DNA of 64,000 nucleotides, taken from the NCBI RefSeq assembly GCF_001625305.1, contig NW_017803909.1, positions 3,189,557 to 3,253,556 of the forward strand, in the 5' to 3' direction. Source of the DNA: Branchiostoma belcheri. Its lineage: Eukaryota; Chordata; Leptocardii; Amphioxiformes; Branchiostomatidae. The notes under the pieces are model-generated. The model worked only from the letters and a program-made list of their open reading frames with translations. It was not told the DNA's origin and searched no databases. The position numbers were made by a program, and so were the translations under genes. How positions within the stretch are numbered: position 1 is the first letter of the stretch; each line of letters opens with the position of its first letter. Of this stretch, positions 40,143-51,800 are shown in pieces.

Positions 40143-42639
40143 CTGGATGGAAAGTCTGTGTGACATGCATGACTGGTGGTTTGTGGCACACCACAGGATG
40201 ATGCCTTTTGTGTTGTTTATAATTATCCTTATCATAAACACAGCAGGCAGGGTGCAGACCAGCTTCTGTATCATAGTTGCCTGTTACCTATGTCCCAGAG
40301 TTTGAAGAAGTTCTCTGTATAAAATGTGTGGCATGTTTTCTGTAGTAGTTTTCTGCCAACTTTTGCCCCATGAGCACATTTCAGCATGCTGAAGTTAATT
40401 TGTACCTTTGATGGTTTTGTAGTGACATGTGTAGTCTATATTCCAGTGCCTGTGGGCCAATAGGGCCTGTTGGAATAGTCTTAGCATTCCAGTTTATGAC
40501 AGCTTAGTAGTTAAACAGACTACAGAAATTGAACTTGGCTTGGCAAAGACAAAGTCTTTTTGTTTGTCAGGAATTAAGTGTTGAAAATTGAATCAGTATG
40601 TCTGCTTTGTGGCAGTTGGTAGTTTATGGTGCACAACCTTTGAGTTCACGGTTGGCATTTGTGAAGTTTGACTGGTCCAACCTGTGCTGAAGCGTTAGGT
40701 TCACCTTGTAGCCTTGTAATTTGTTGGTAAGGAACAGCAATGTGAAGTGACAATGTGGTCCAGATGTGGCTGGACATGATTGTTGTGTGCTTGTACAGTC
40801 CCCCAGGTTGGAGGTGGGCAGATATGTTTCTGGGATTCAGGACAAATGGCGTGTAATTGATTGGATAAGAGGGTTTCCTGACCCCTGTGTAATGATGTGC
40901 TGTGTGGGGCTGATTCTTCCCTTCTTCTGCAGCTGCATATTTTGCAGGGCTTTGTTGGGGGGATCAAAGCGGCTCATATCGCATACATGTCCGCACACAC
41001 TGGTGGACAAAGATGCCGTTTTCTCAGGGACAATTGGCTGCGTGGTCAGGGTGGCCTACAGGGTTGACATTATCATGCTAAAGTTGTCTTGGTCATGCTT
41101 TCAGATGCTCTTTCATCTTTTTCTTTAAATCAAGTACATCAGTTAAACTTTTAAATGCAAATGATATTCTTTAACTTGCATTATGTAGTACAGGATCAAA
41201 GGGATCAAAATCTGATCAAAATGTGTTACACGATGTATTACACAACCATTCCTCTTTCAGATGAAATCTATTCGACTGAGTCTGTGTCATGTAGAAAGCC
41301 AAGGAAAAAAGGACTTGGAATCAAGATTTCAAATTGTACTGCCAAATTCCTATGACATCTGAAAAGAAAAATATTTCTGACTGGTCAGCCTTCCATTGCC
41401 CACTGTCTGCCTGCCCCTTGACCTTGAGGTCAGCCAGCACTTTTGTACTTCAGCCTCCGCTCCCTTTGCCCGACCGTCCTCACACGAGGTGAATCTTTCA
41501 TGAAGGATTACACACAGTTCCCCCAACCAGAAAGCACCTCACTAATACACTTGCCCGCAATGTTATTGCTTGCATCAGTTATGGATTATTGCATTTGTGG
41601 ACCAGCTTTTGAAGATTTCCTCAGTGGCTGCGGCATTAACGAAGAAATCTGCTGAAGCACTCAGGCCAAAAGACCAAAGGGCAGCAGCAAATTGATGCCT
41701 GTTCCACTTTGTACTTCTCTGGTCTGACCACTGCTGACATCATGTAAGTCTCCGAGATAATAAAATGCAGGAGTGGTCGTGCAATACTGGCATTTCAAGG
41801 GCTGATTCTCATTACGCTGCTCTTGATGCAGGAGGCATCGGATGTTGGCTTCCATCTTTGTGCCATGATTGCGTTGTAATCTACCTGTGGTGTGGAGGGG
41901 CAGATATCAGTGCACCTAACTCCTTATTTACTGGACCTACATGTATTCTTCTCCTGAGTTCTTGGTTATCATGTTCTTTTTTGGTTCAGATATAGGCTAG
42001 AGGAGAACAGGTTTTTATGTGATTCAGACTTAGAATATTATACCTGTAAAAGTGAAACATTACCACATCCCAACAGAAGTTGTTCTGTATGTTTGTAGAG
42101 TTATTGATGTTGCACCTTGTCGGGATTGGCTCCCTTGCAATAATGTTGCGCTGTTAACACAGGTTCTGTTAAAAATTGATCACAAATCAGATCAGTGCAG
42201 CTTGACCATTATGAATATTTCATTCGTTGGACAGAGACCCTGAGGAAATGTGGGCATTACAGGGTGGCTGATGTAAGCTGGCAAGAAGGTTATTGGAAAC
42301 TGATGTTAAAGTAGATTTTACAGAGATGTGAGCAAGTCCAGATGTCCCTTGTGGCCAGTAGTGGGCAATATGAGTTATTACAAAGTATTTTTTTATTGCT
42401 AGAATGACCATGTCCAGTAGAGGTACATTTTATATAATTGAGAAGATGGCCAGGTAAGCTTTTCTACACAAACTGCCTGAGCGAGGGAATATCAAAAGCT
42501 AAAACTAAAAGGAGCTTTAGATGGTACTCTGGACCAAGGGATCTCAAAAGCATTTGACTTGGTCTAGTCTGAGATTGGTCTCAAGTTGGCAGTCTTCCTA
42601 ATGAATTGGAATTCACCATTAAGGGTTGTGTAGTTTCTA
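40143..42639. other. Non-coding interval
   Basis: No gene recognised. The open frames at 40766-41128 and 41443-41655 have no family resemblance or splice support. Confidence 0.45.
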
Positions 42640-43210
42640 GGGAGCTTGGAACGGCCTTAATGACTCCACAAGAGGGTCAGGATAAACCTTTAACCCCCTA
42701 CACTCCATATAAACATGCCTCCCAGCTTTTAGCAAATTAGAGGAATTATTTGCATAGTTGCCATTAGGCCGGTAGATGTTGGTCTTGGCTGGGGGGAATT
42801 ATGAATTATTTCTGTGGGTCTCTACTGGGGCCGGCGTGGCGTACTCTGTGGATTTAGCGACTATCCGGAGGTCTGCCGCACTACGGGTGGGAGATGAGAC
42901 AAGGCGGAGCGTGTAGACACGGAATACCAACACAGAAATTGGTCGGCCGGAGAAACGGCGCCATTTTTGGGTGTATTGGAAGTCAATGTTAGTACAAGAT
43001 TAGGATTCCGCCATGTTGACCCCGCTGACATCATTCACGTCGACCCCTATCTCGTAATACGCCATTAGGCCGGCCCATGTCACAGCCCCACTGCAAGGCC
43101 AAATATTTGGCACTGATACGTATCAAGACTCCATCAAAGTGATGTGGGATAGCAGGAAGGTGGCAATAATGGGGTCCCTCCTGTCACTGAGAAATGCCTC
43201 ACTCACTGGA
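42640..43210. promoter_or_regulatory. Candidate conserved non-coding region with repeated CCATTAGGCCGG
   Basis: The 12-mer CCATTAGGCCGG occurs at 42761-42772 and again at 43062-43073. Nearby are GAATTATTTGCATAG (octamer-like) and GAATTATGAATTATTT. The middle section is GC-rich. No exon is seen. Confidence 0.25.
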
Positions 43211-44989
43211 ATCTGAGGATCCCAGCATCTGACATCCATATCTACTGTGCTGCAGGAATGCCTGAATAGATGATCTGTTCAGCACCAAGGACAGGGACTA
43301 GGTATGGTGATCTGTTTGGCACCATGGATGGGAGGTTCTTATAATCATAGTGATCTGCACAATTAAAACACTGGAAACCATAGAATCCACACAGAAAAAT
43401 ATTAAGTACCTGTGCAAAGTCCCATATAAACTGGGTGCAAGAGATACTAAATAAAACAGTGCAGATTCTATTTAATTCCAATATGTTTAAAGCAGTTTAA
43501 GCACACCCAATGATATCTTTATACATTTGTATGACATTCTGCTTGATCCGAATTATCTATAGGACACACAGTTTAACCCCACCCCAGGCCCAGCTAGTGA
43601 ACCCACCCACAGAGTTCTGAACCTGATAAATCATAAGATAATTCTACTTGTGCAGCCCACAAAACCTGCACTTTCTGGGTCAGAAGTCAAGCAGTCAATG
43701 CCGGCGCTCCCAGGTCCCAGGCTGCTGCACCAAGTCTTCATGTGGCTGACATTTGGTCAGAGGGGTCAAGCAGGCATTACAGGACTGAGTAATTGATTTT
43801 TATAACTGCTGAAGGGAGAGTTGCTATCCATGGTACACCATTGTAAAAGGAAAATATACACATCATGAAAGGATCATTCTAAATACATGTACATGATGAA
43901 TCAAAACTACACGATATTTCTTTGTAGCATACTTCAAACACCATCTCTCCAGTGGTCACAAATATCCATCTAGATTTGGATACATATTTACTATGCCATA
44001 TGGTGAATATCTCAAAGGCTGGATATTATCCTCAGGCTGATCATGATTATAAATGTTTGACTATGAAAAATGCCAGGTTAACAGCAGATTAACATACAGG
44101 TAACCCTTTTATTACACATGGTAAGCTCTTCTGCACTTAATGTACTTTTTACTATTTTAGACTCCTGTGACATATAACATGATTTTGAGCCATTCATTGT
44201 GTCTGATTGTAATGCCCACTGAACTATAAAACCAATTTAGTCTAACAGTACTGTAATATAAAACGATAATCTTTTAGCTGCCCTTTCATTGTCATCCCGG
44301 TGGGTCTTTAATGACATAATCACCAATACAGGGTTGCTGTCTTGTGTAGGTCTTAATAAATGGTTTTAGTGCTATCAGTGAAATGCATGTCATAGCAAAA
44401 AAAAACCAGAAAATCAAGAGAACACAGCCTACAAATGTAATAGACTCGCCTATTGACATACATGCAGTGTCGTATTGTCTTCATTATTTGTTTTCTCGGC
44501 AGGAACACTGATGTAACAATCCTATTGAACACAAAACCTGATCCAATATTTTTCTTAAACAGTCAGCAAAACTTAGTACATGTTTAGCATTCTTCATGAC
44601 ATGTAAAACTGAATAATGATCATTATTAAACTCCAGTTGACTTAGGAACTCTTCAAGTAGCCCCAAGCTGTAACCATCTGGTCTGCGGAGGTGAAGATAA
44701 ATGACTTATGGCTGTAGCCTTGGAGGCTGTAACAGGATAAAGCCCCTCCACATTATTACACAGATAAGCATGTTTCTACAGAACTGTGATTACATCTGTT
44801 TGGTCCTTTCTGTGGGGAGATAAGGGCTACTGGGGAGAATCAAGAAACAATTAGAAGGAAAACTGTTTTCACAACTTCAATCATTGTTGGTCTGTAGAAG
44901 TGAAGTAATGAAAATAATGTATGAGGAGGATGGAGGGTCTGGCCAGGAAATCAATGGTTGGCTTCCTGCAAAATCAGCAACAATTTAGA
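43211..44989. other. Non-coding interval left of element 1B
   Basis: No exon, RNA or repeat recognised. Sequence similarity to the region left of element 1A stops within about 20 bp of the GAGCTAATTTTCC word. Confidence 0.45.
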
Positions 44990-45512
44990 CAAACTGAGCT
45001 AATTTTCCATCAAGTTTGTGCCGGGGTGATACGTCTTCATAAAGCAGCCGGCGGTTCATAAGTTGGCGGGAGAGATGTGGGTTCAGCGTGCCTCACTATC
45101 GATCCTGGTGATGATGTGCTCTCTGACCAAAGGTGTTGGTGGGCAGATAATGTTGATGTCATGTTGTGACAGTGAGAAATGGCTGCGATAACTTATCAGT
45201 AGTGTTACAATCACACCGCTCACCCCCGGCACTGATGGTCTTTAGATTTCAGCCTAATGCCAAACGGAATGTGCCGTTACTGGGAATGAGAAAGTCTCCT
45301 GGCCACAGCATGCCTGAACACCTGCTGATGGCAGAACTTTAGCCGCCTCTCGGCTTGAGCCAGGGAGGAAATTGATTGGTGAAAATTACACAGGGACTGC
45401 AAGTCAAGATAGTTGCTGATTACAAAGGCCGGGTGATATCTACATGCAGCCGTGGTCATATGGACATGGCTGGACAACGGGAGATTATTAACCTTTCACA
45501 TGTTGGACAAAA
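44990..45512. promoter_or_regulatory. Duplicated conserved non-coding element 1, copy B
   Basis: Same order and orientation as copy A at a nearly constant offset of 19,355-19,361 bp. The 97-bp core 45413-45509 holds TTACAAAGG (TCF/Sox-like), GTGATATC, GGAGATTATTAACC and CACATG. The GATA pair is the palindrome GATAACTTATC here. It lies about 24 kb upstream of the Irx ATG and about 3.2 kb beyond the CA8 stop. Confidence 0.75.
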
Positions 45513-47444
45513 AATTGATGTGGGCTCCTCAGATCAGGGGAAGCTGGGGACATGGGGTGCAGAGATAAGCGTAATGGCTGGTCATTTACCGGGCACCAGG
45601 ATCTACAGAGGAAATGGCAGGAGACGGAGCATATGTCATCAGCTTAAAATGTACATGTAAAATCATGTTGCTAACTGCCTGGAACAGCAGAATACTGTTG
45701 CTGCACAAATGTCCAACATTACAACTTCCGAAAGTGGTAACTACTCTCTCCAGATGGAGGATTTATGTGTTAACAGCCAAGAAATGGCTGAGAGCATTAA
45801 CCTAATGTTCCTTTTAACGTCAACTTGCATCATTACTGTACACAGACACTGTTTTCTGCAGTCATAGAGGTTTGCTAATAGAAGGGAATTGTGTCTATGA
45901 AATAGGATGTTTTGCTGACTTTAAACCTGTGCTGCAGGGTTAACATATGTGAAGGAAGTAACAGTTACTGTTTAACAGCCTGTTTGTGGAGAGAGGTACA
46001 ACATTGAGCTTGTTAGTGTGATATTTTGAAAAGATGTCTCTATCTTTCTGACCCTTTAAGATCATGGGGATTGACCATTGTCACCTGTATGACCCCATAG
46101 GTGTGTCTCTTAATGTGTGTGCCCACCTCCCTATCACTACTGAAACACCTCAGCACATCGCTGTTATTAGTTGTGGCTGCAATAAAGCGTTCCAGTCCAT
46201 GTAAGAGCTAATATGTGTGTGTATGTTGGGCCCAGGGCAGGCCGGTCATCACCCTGTCAGACCTGTGACAGTGATGGAGCAGGCTGCCTTATCTTTACCT
46301 GTGGGGCCTTGTGTAGGCATGTTGTTTCCTCTTACTGTGCTAGAATTGGGACATGTGGGGCCTTGTGAAACAGTGTTTTACCTGACACTACAGGGTAGGT
46401 GTGCGATACCCAACATGGACAACACAAAGCTGTTCCACATGGTGTCCCTCCCCCCTCAGTCAAGTCAGGTGATCTGTCCACCTGTTTGTCAGTTGATTTG
46501 CCCACCTGTAGTTCAGGTGCTGATCCTCCATCTCCCACCCTGACATTGATGGAGTGCTGCACCTTCTCCTAACCTGTGAGTGGAGCTCTCCCACTTCCAC
46601 CCGTCCTCCTCAGGGTCCAGCCTGTTGCTTCCTCCTGCTGACCTGGGGAATCCCTCTGCCAGCTTTATCTCCTTTCCTCCCAGCTAGGCTTTATACTGCA
46701 GTACCAAGGAATGACCCCTGTGCTTTGTCTTGCCCCAGCAGTTGAACCTTACTGATAGGTACATCGATCCAAAGTTGAAAGCTGGATGCTACCATACGAT
46801 TGAATTGTCTTTTAAACATGCCAACACTACAGATTGTGAGCTGTCTTTTTTCAAACTGACAAAAATGCATTACAACATTTGCTGAATTGTTTCTTTACTT
46901 TTATCTTATGATCAATGCAGTGAGAAGATACAATGTATGGTGATTCCTTCTTATAAATGAAGAGTCTTCCTGTAGAATGGAAATGTGTCCTATCAATGCC
47001 ACTTTCTAATGGAGGATAACATGTTAACCAGTTTTTCAGCACCAAGGACGAAACACAATGTGACTGGCTATGCTTAAGTGTGTGAAGATATGATTAAGGG
47101 GAAGGGAATGATAGAAAATAAGGGTTTTTGTTGATTTGTATTTGAATCCTCTTGTTGGTGGCAATCACTTAGTCTATGAAGTTGGGATCGGATGTAAAAA
47201 CAAGCAGGCATGTCAATGCTTTTTATACTCTTTTGAAGTTTGCAAGAAAATGACCCAAGGATGCCTGAGGATGTCTTTAACAGACAGCAGGGAATGGCAC
47301 TTATAATTAGGAGCCTGGAAACCCATTATCTGTGATCCAAGATAGTATTAGGATTTCTCTTCCCGCTCTAATCAAATCAGATGGTATCAAAATGGCGCTG
47401 CTGTCTCAACCATTATCAGTGGGCTGTCAGTCTGTGAAGATGCT
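45513..47444. other. Spacer between duplicated elements 1B and 2B
   Basis: About 300 bp longer than the matching spacer in copy A, and I see no convincing similarity to it. No exon recognised. Confidence 0.45.
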
Positions 47445-47775
47445 TGTTTTTCTTGTCGTTACAACCAGAAAATGAATGTTCATGTCTGAATAATTCAAGA
47501 TCTGGAAATGTTGCTGGTTGGTTGTGATGAGGACTAGATTGAATTACATGAGGGGAGCAGGCGTGCCATATCTTGGGCCATTATTTATCTCAGCAGTAGC
47601 TGACATGATTAGTATTGGATGGGCTGCTCTTTAGAAGATGAGCTCGCTGATGTAATCTGTTTAAGGACCCTCTGACTTTTCACATAATGAAAGTGTGAGA
47701 ATGTCAGAGGCTAACTTGGTTTTGTGATAGCGACATGTCATTTCTAGAGCATCTCTGTCTCCAATTTCCCCACTA
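47445..47775. promoter_or_regulatory. Duplicated conserved non-coding element 2, copy B
   Basis: Partner of 27780-28115, at an offset of about 19,658-19,668 bp. TGAATAATTCAAG is at 47487, TTATTTATCT at 47581, TGACATGATTAG at 47601 and CACATAATGAA at 47681. It begins about 1 kb downstream of the CA8 stop and so could overlap a long CA8 3' UTR. Confidence 0.65.
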
Positions 47776-48758
47776 AAGCTTGTTACACCATGATGAAAAG
47801 TGTGACTTGATTCATTTGGGTTCACCCTAACTTACTTACAACTGGCCCTGTATCCTTCTCTGATAAAATGTCTTTATTGCACTTGACATGACAGCTAAGT
47901 AACTAAAACAACACATGTACATGTAGTGGAGCTCGAGGAATTCTCAACAACTAACCTTCTGTTCTTACATGAACATTGATCGACAAGCAGCTTCTTGTAT
48001 ACAACAGTTACGTCCAGTTTTGAAAATCAACTTCTTGAACTCAATGAATTTAACACAGATTGGAGAAATACTGTGTGATAATGCTCATGGTTTAAAAATG
48101 AAGGGAAGTCAGAGATGGATGTGAAGAGACCTCTTGCAGTTCCAGCTCACAGTGCACAAACAAGCTTGCAAGAAGAGCAATGTGTCGTTTTTCTGTCTAG
48201 CTTTCATTCCTGATATAGATATGCTGCATAGCGCACAAATTGTCCTTTTCTTCTGATTATCTCCATTCTTATTTGTTCCACGAATCAAATTTACCTTAAT
48301 ACAATAGACATAAGGACAGAACCCATAAACACAAACTTTGAAGTACATACATCAGTTGGTTAACATTGCACAATTGTTACTTCAGAAGAAACCAATGTTA
48401 CCTTGCAGTACAAAATGTACATGTACTTGAACACCTAATCTCACATAGCAATTGTTTGTCATTTAACCATATTCCTTTATGGCTTGTATGGTTGTTCTTG
48501 AGTGATACTCATATACAACACAATGCCACTTGCGTGATACTCATATACAACACAATATCAGCCAATATAAACCGTAGATCACATAAAAAAATCACATAAA
48601 CAAATCCTCCTCTGTGTACCTACAATGACATATATCACTGTGATCATATACTAAACGATACGGATTTCGTTTGAACGATTTTCCCAGCTGAACATTGATG
48701 ACAGGGGTTCGAAAACGCCATCTAGCGAAGTCCTGATGAGTACCAGGTCTGACACCTG
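47776..48758. other. CA8 3' flank and probable 3' UTR
   Basis: Immediately downstream of the CA8 stop on the minus strand. AATAAA on that strand at 47873-47878 is the only canonical poly(A) signal I found here. Confidence 0.4.
48502..48556. repeat. Short direct repeat, 32-bp period
   Basis: The 23-mer GTGATACTCATATACAACACAAT is present twice, at 48502 and 48534 (its first 20 bases are GTGATACTCATATACAACAC). It lies just downstream of the CA8 stop and may be in the 3' UTR. Confidence 0.8.
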
Positions 48759-48893
48759 TTACTGGAAGGACGCTCGGATGATTCTGCTCTTGATGGGTTG
48801 TGTTGGTCTGAAGTTGTCACACAGCATGCCCTCTTCTCCCGGAGGCGGGGGCTGGCCCTTGGCATGGCACCGCAAGCGGCGAAACTCTTCCAT
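48759..48893 (-). CDS. CA8: CA8 terminal coding exon 8
   Basis: 135 nt with acceptor CTCAG. It encodes MEEFRRLR, then a Pro-rich loop (QPPPPGEEG), CDNFRPTQP and the end IIRASFQ with TAA at 48759-48761. Vertebrate CA8 ends VIRAAFQ. A possible AATAAA on the minus strand lies at 47873-47878, about 880 bp beyond the stop. Confidence 0.95.
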   Translation of the reverse strand: MEEFRRLRCHAKGQPPPPGEEGMLCDNFRPTQPIKSRIIRASFQ

Positions 48894-51800
48894 CTGAGCG
48901 TGTGTAAAACGTACGTATATACTGAGCACCACGCCTGACGGTGTATGCAGGTGATGGCAGGCAAGATGGTTATTATTAGCCAGTTACTAAGGAATGCACA
49001 TTACGAAAAGATTGAGATGCGGTTACCTACTGAGATGTTTTGAAAATTACGTAGAATTTCTCTGTCCCAGTTGTCGTATTCGGCTTGCCTGGCTCTATAC
49101 TATACCATCGCATGAAGCTAACAGTACATTCAATTTGACGGTACATGGCATGAATATGTGACGCTGACACGCACATACATAACTTTAAAGTCAAACAGAC
49201 AATAACGATCGATCCTTGCTGCTTGTTCTAACATTGCGACACTTTTTTCCTTGATCCAAATCCATAAATGGTACGTAAGTCACGATTGGCAGTTCACCTG
49301 TACGTGAGATATGGTGAGCGGATAACGGAAGATGATCCACTGAACGTTTTCGTAGCAGGGTGGTGACGTCAAAGATCCTTCGTAGGTCCAGTATTCCCTC
49401 AGAGCAGGGTCTGAAAACAGTTAAGAGCACCACAAGAAGTAACAAAAACATACATAAATGCAGTGGATTTTGAGAAGAAAGGAAGTTTCATTTGCTAAGG
49501 CGACGATGACGAACTCGATGTACAGCAGGGCTAAGATATGTACGCCTCGTAGCGACTTTCCCAGAAAATACAGCTTGTTCTGTGACTAACACCTGAGCTT
49601 CGTCGGTCACAAACTTGCAAAAGGGAAACATGACACTTGACGAGATATTTTCGGGTTGACGAATTAAGAGACAGAGTGTGTCTCGAAAGCTCTTTATAGT
49701 AGCTAATAACTCTTCGTCAAAAGTATGATACTTGACGTATTCGGGATCTAACGACCTCGGAATGTAACTTTATACATATTTTCAGATTGATAAAAGTGCG
49801 TCTTTATCATTGATGCCGTGGTCTTACCGGGTAGAAACACGGTAGGATTAAACGCTGTGGTAATAGTTTTGGACTTCCCCTGTGAAAAAAAAATCATACA
49901 ACACTGTAACATTATATTTGATGTACAAGTATGGACTGCAAACTCCATAGCAGTCAGTCTAAAATGACGAAGTGTTGTTCGTAACGCCGGTGCAACGGTG
50001 CCTCAAGAACTAACGTCCGAAAACCACTCATTGCATACGAAACCTCATGACCAAATGCCATCTTTGCCAAGTTATTAGACAAAGTAAGTCTTCAGATTCA
50101 TAGCGATATATTGGAAAACATTACCTTGTATTGAATGTCTTCTAAATGATCCGTAAAGTTCTTTACACCCGCATTTTCTCTGCCAATCTATATATAAAGA
50201 ACAGGGCATGTAGTATGTACCATGTACCAAAAATGTTTGTAATGCCATGAATGTATATCGAACATGTGTACATTCGTTATTGACGCCTTTCTGTATTTTC
50301 ATGTAATCATTACCTAACAGAACTACATCAAATATCTTGGCTTTTCATGCTTTGCAGTGCTGAGACTTAGAGTCTGCGTTTGATCTGGAGTAAGGATGTA
50401 CAAGCAGAACAAATTGATTATGAATAGAAACCAGTAGTACCTGAACGATGACGGACATGATTACTATCCCATCCCGCTTGCCCATCGCGTCCGCCAAGTT
50501 AGAATATAAACTCGTGTTCCAGTGTAAAAGGTGAAGCTGAGAGGGAAAAACTTGAATTAAGTTTGTGTGTTACGACGAATGGGCTGCTGAGAATGGCCAA
50601 AGAAATTCAAAGCATAACTAGAAAGGTAACACATGCAACGGAAATGCATAATATGCGTAATTCTTACTCAAACACATTCATATATATGGTGACAGGAGTC
50701 AAATCCCTCCTGCTATAAAGTTGCAACATGATGTAACCCAACACTAGTTACCATGGTGACAAACGTCTGGTGCAGATCATTGACCTTATTTGTTCGGAGA
50801 AGAAGAACAAACTGAGGAAAAACAGTATGTTTTCCTTCGGTACTATAATATAATAAACTTCATCAAAACGGATTTTAAGACGAAAGTAGTGTTCATGCTT
50901 TTACAAATTGTATAAATCAAATATTACCTCCATCGGAAATGCCTTGAAGTTAACAGTATGCTCTGACCCACGGTCGTCCTCTCGTCCCCAGTGAAAGCGA
51001 AGGTGGCAAAGCTCGAACTCATGGCCTTCCGGTAGTGGTCCACCTGAGGTAACTGTTGCGTAAAAAAATGTTGGACTATATATATGTGTGTATGTAAGGG
51101 TCTGTTATCAAAACGAGTTGTTCAAAAACTGATGTACGCAGACAAATAAAACATCAGGCAGCACAGTACGTACCTAATTTTAGAACTTGCTCCGATCTAC
51201 TGTCTCGGAAGGCGGCGCTGCTTTCAAATGTCGCTAAAAAAAGACGATAGTGGTGTTATAACAATGAAAAGACGAAATTGGCAGAAATAATAAAGCTCAA
51301 AGTTATACCTGTATAATTTTCTTGTCTTGATCTACTATCGTTTACAATTATTAGAAGTATTGTCCTGTTTCTAGAACACATAAGTTGATAGTATAACTGT
51401 TCTAGTGTGTAGTATCGTAATATTTTTTAATGCTTTTATACCAGTCTTTGGTTTTGGCACCACTTGAACGGCGTGGCCATCGTTACTTAGTTCCCATTCC
51501 CTGCAGAGACAGTAGCTAATCGTCAGAGGGCGCTCCACAAGCGTCTCGTCGAAGGTAGCCGTCCGGGAATTGATGTTGACCGGAGATTGTTGGTCGCCGT
51601 TCGCATACGGCCAATGGAGTCCCCATTCAGACAGACCTGTGAACACATTGTCGTAAACATAGGTGTAAACGTAATTCTCATGGGGAAGGCAAGGCCATTT
51701 CGTGTCTACTGTATGGGCAGTCGACGGGAAACGCAAAACTAGGATTTTGTCCACAATCATCCAATCTATATGTATAGGTCTGATCACTGATATATGCTTC

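Noticed and set aside
39713..40201. 162-codon open frame
   Set aside because: It runs through the 140-bp MITE at 39994-40133, so the frame is partly made of inserted non-coding sequence.
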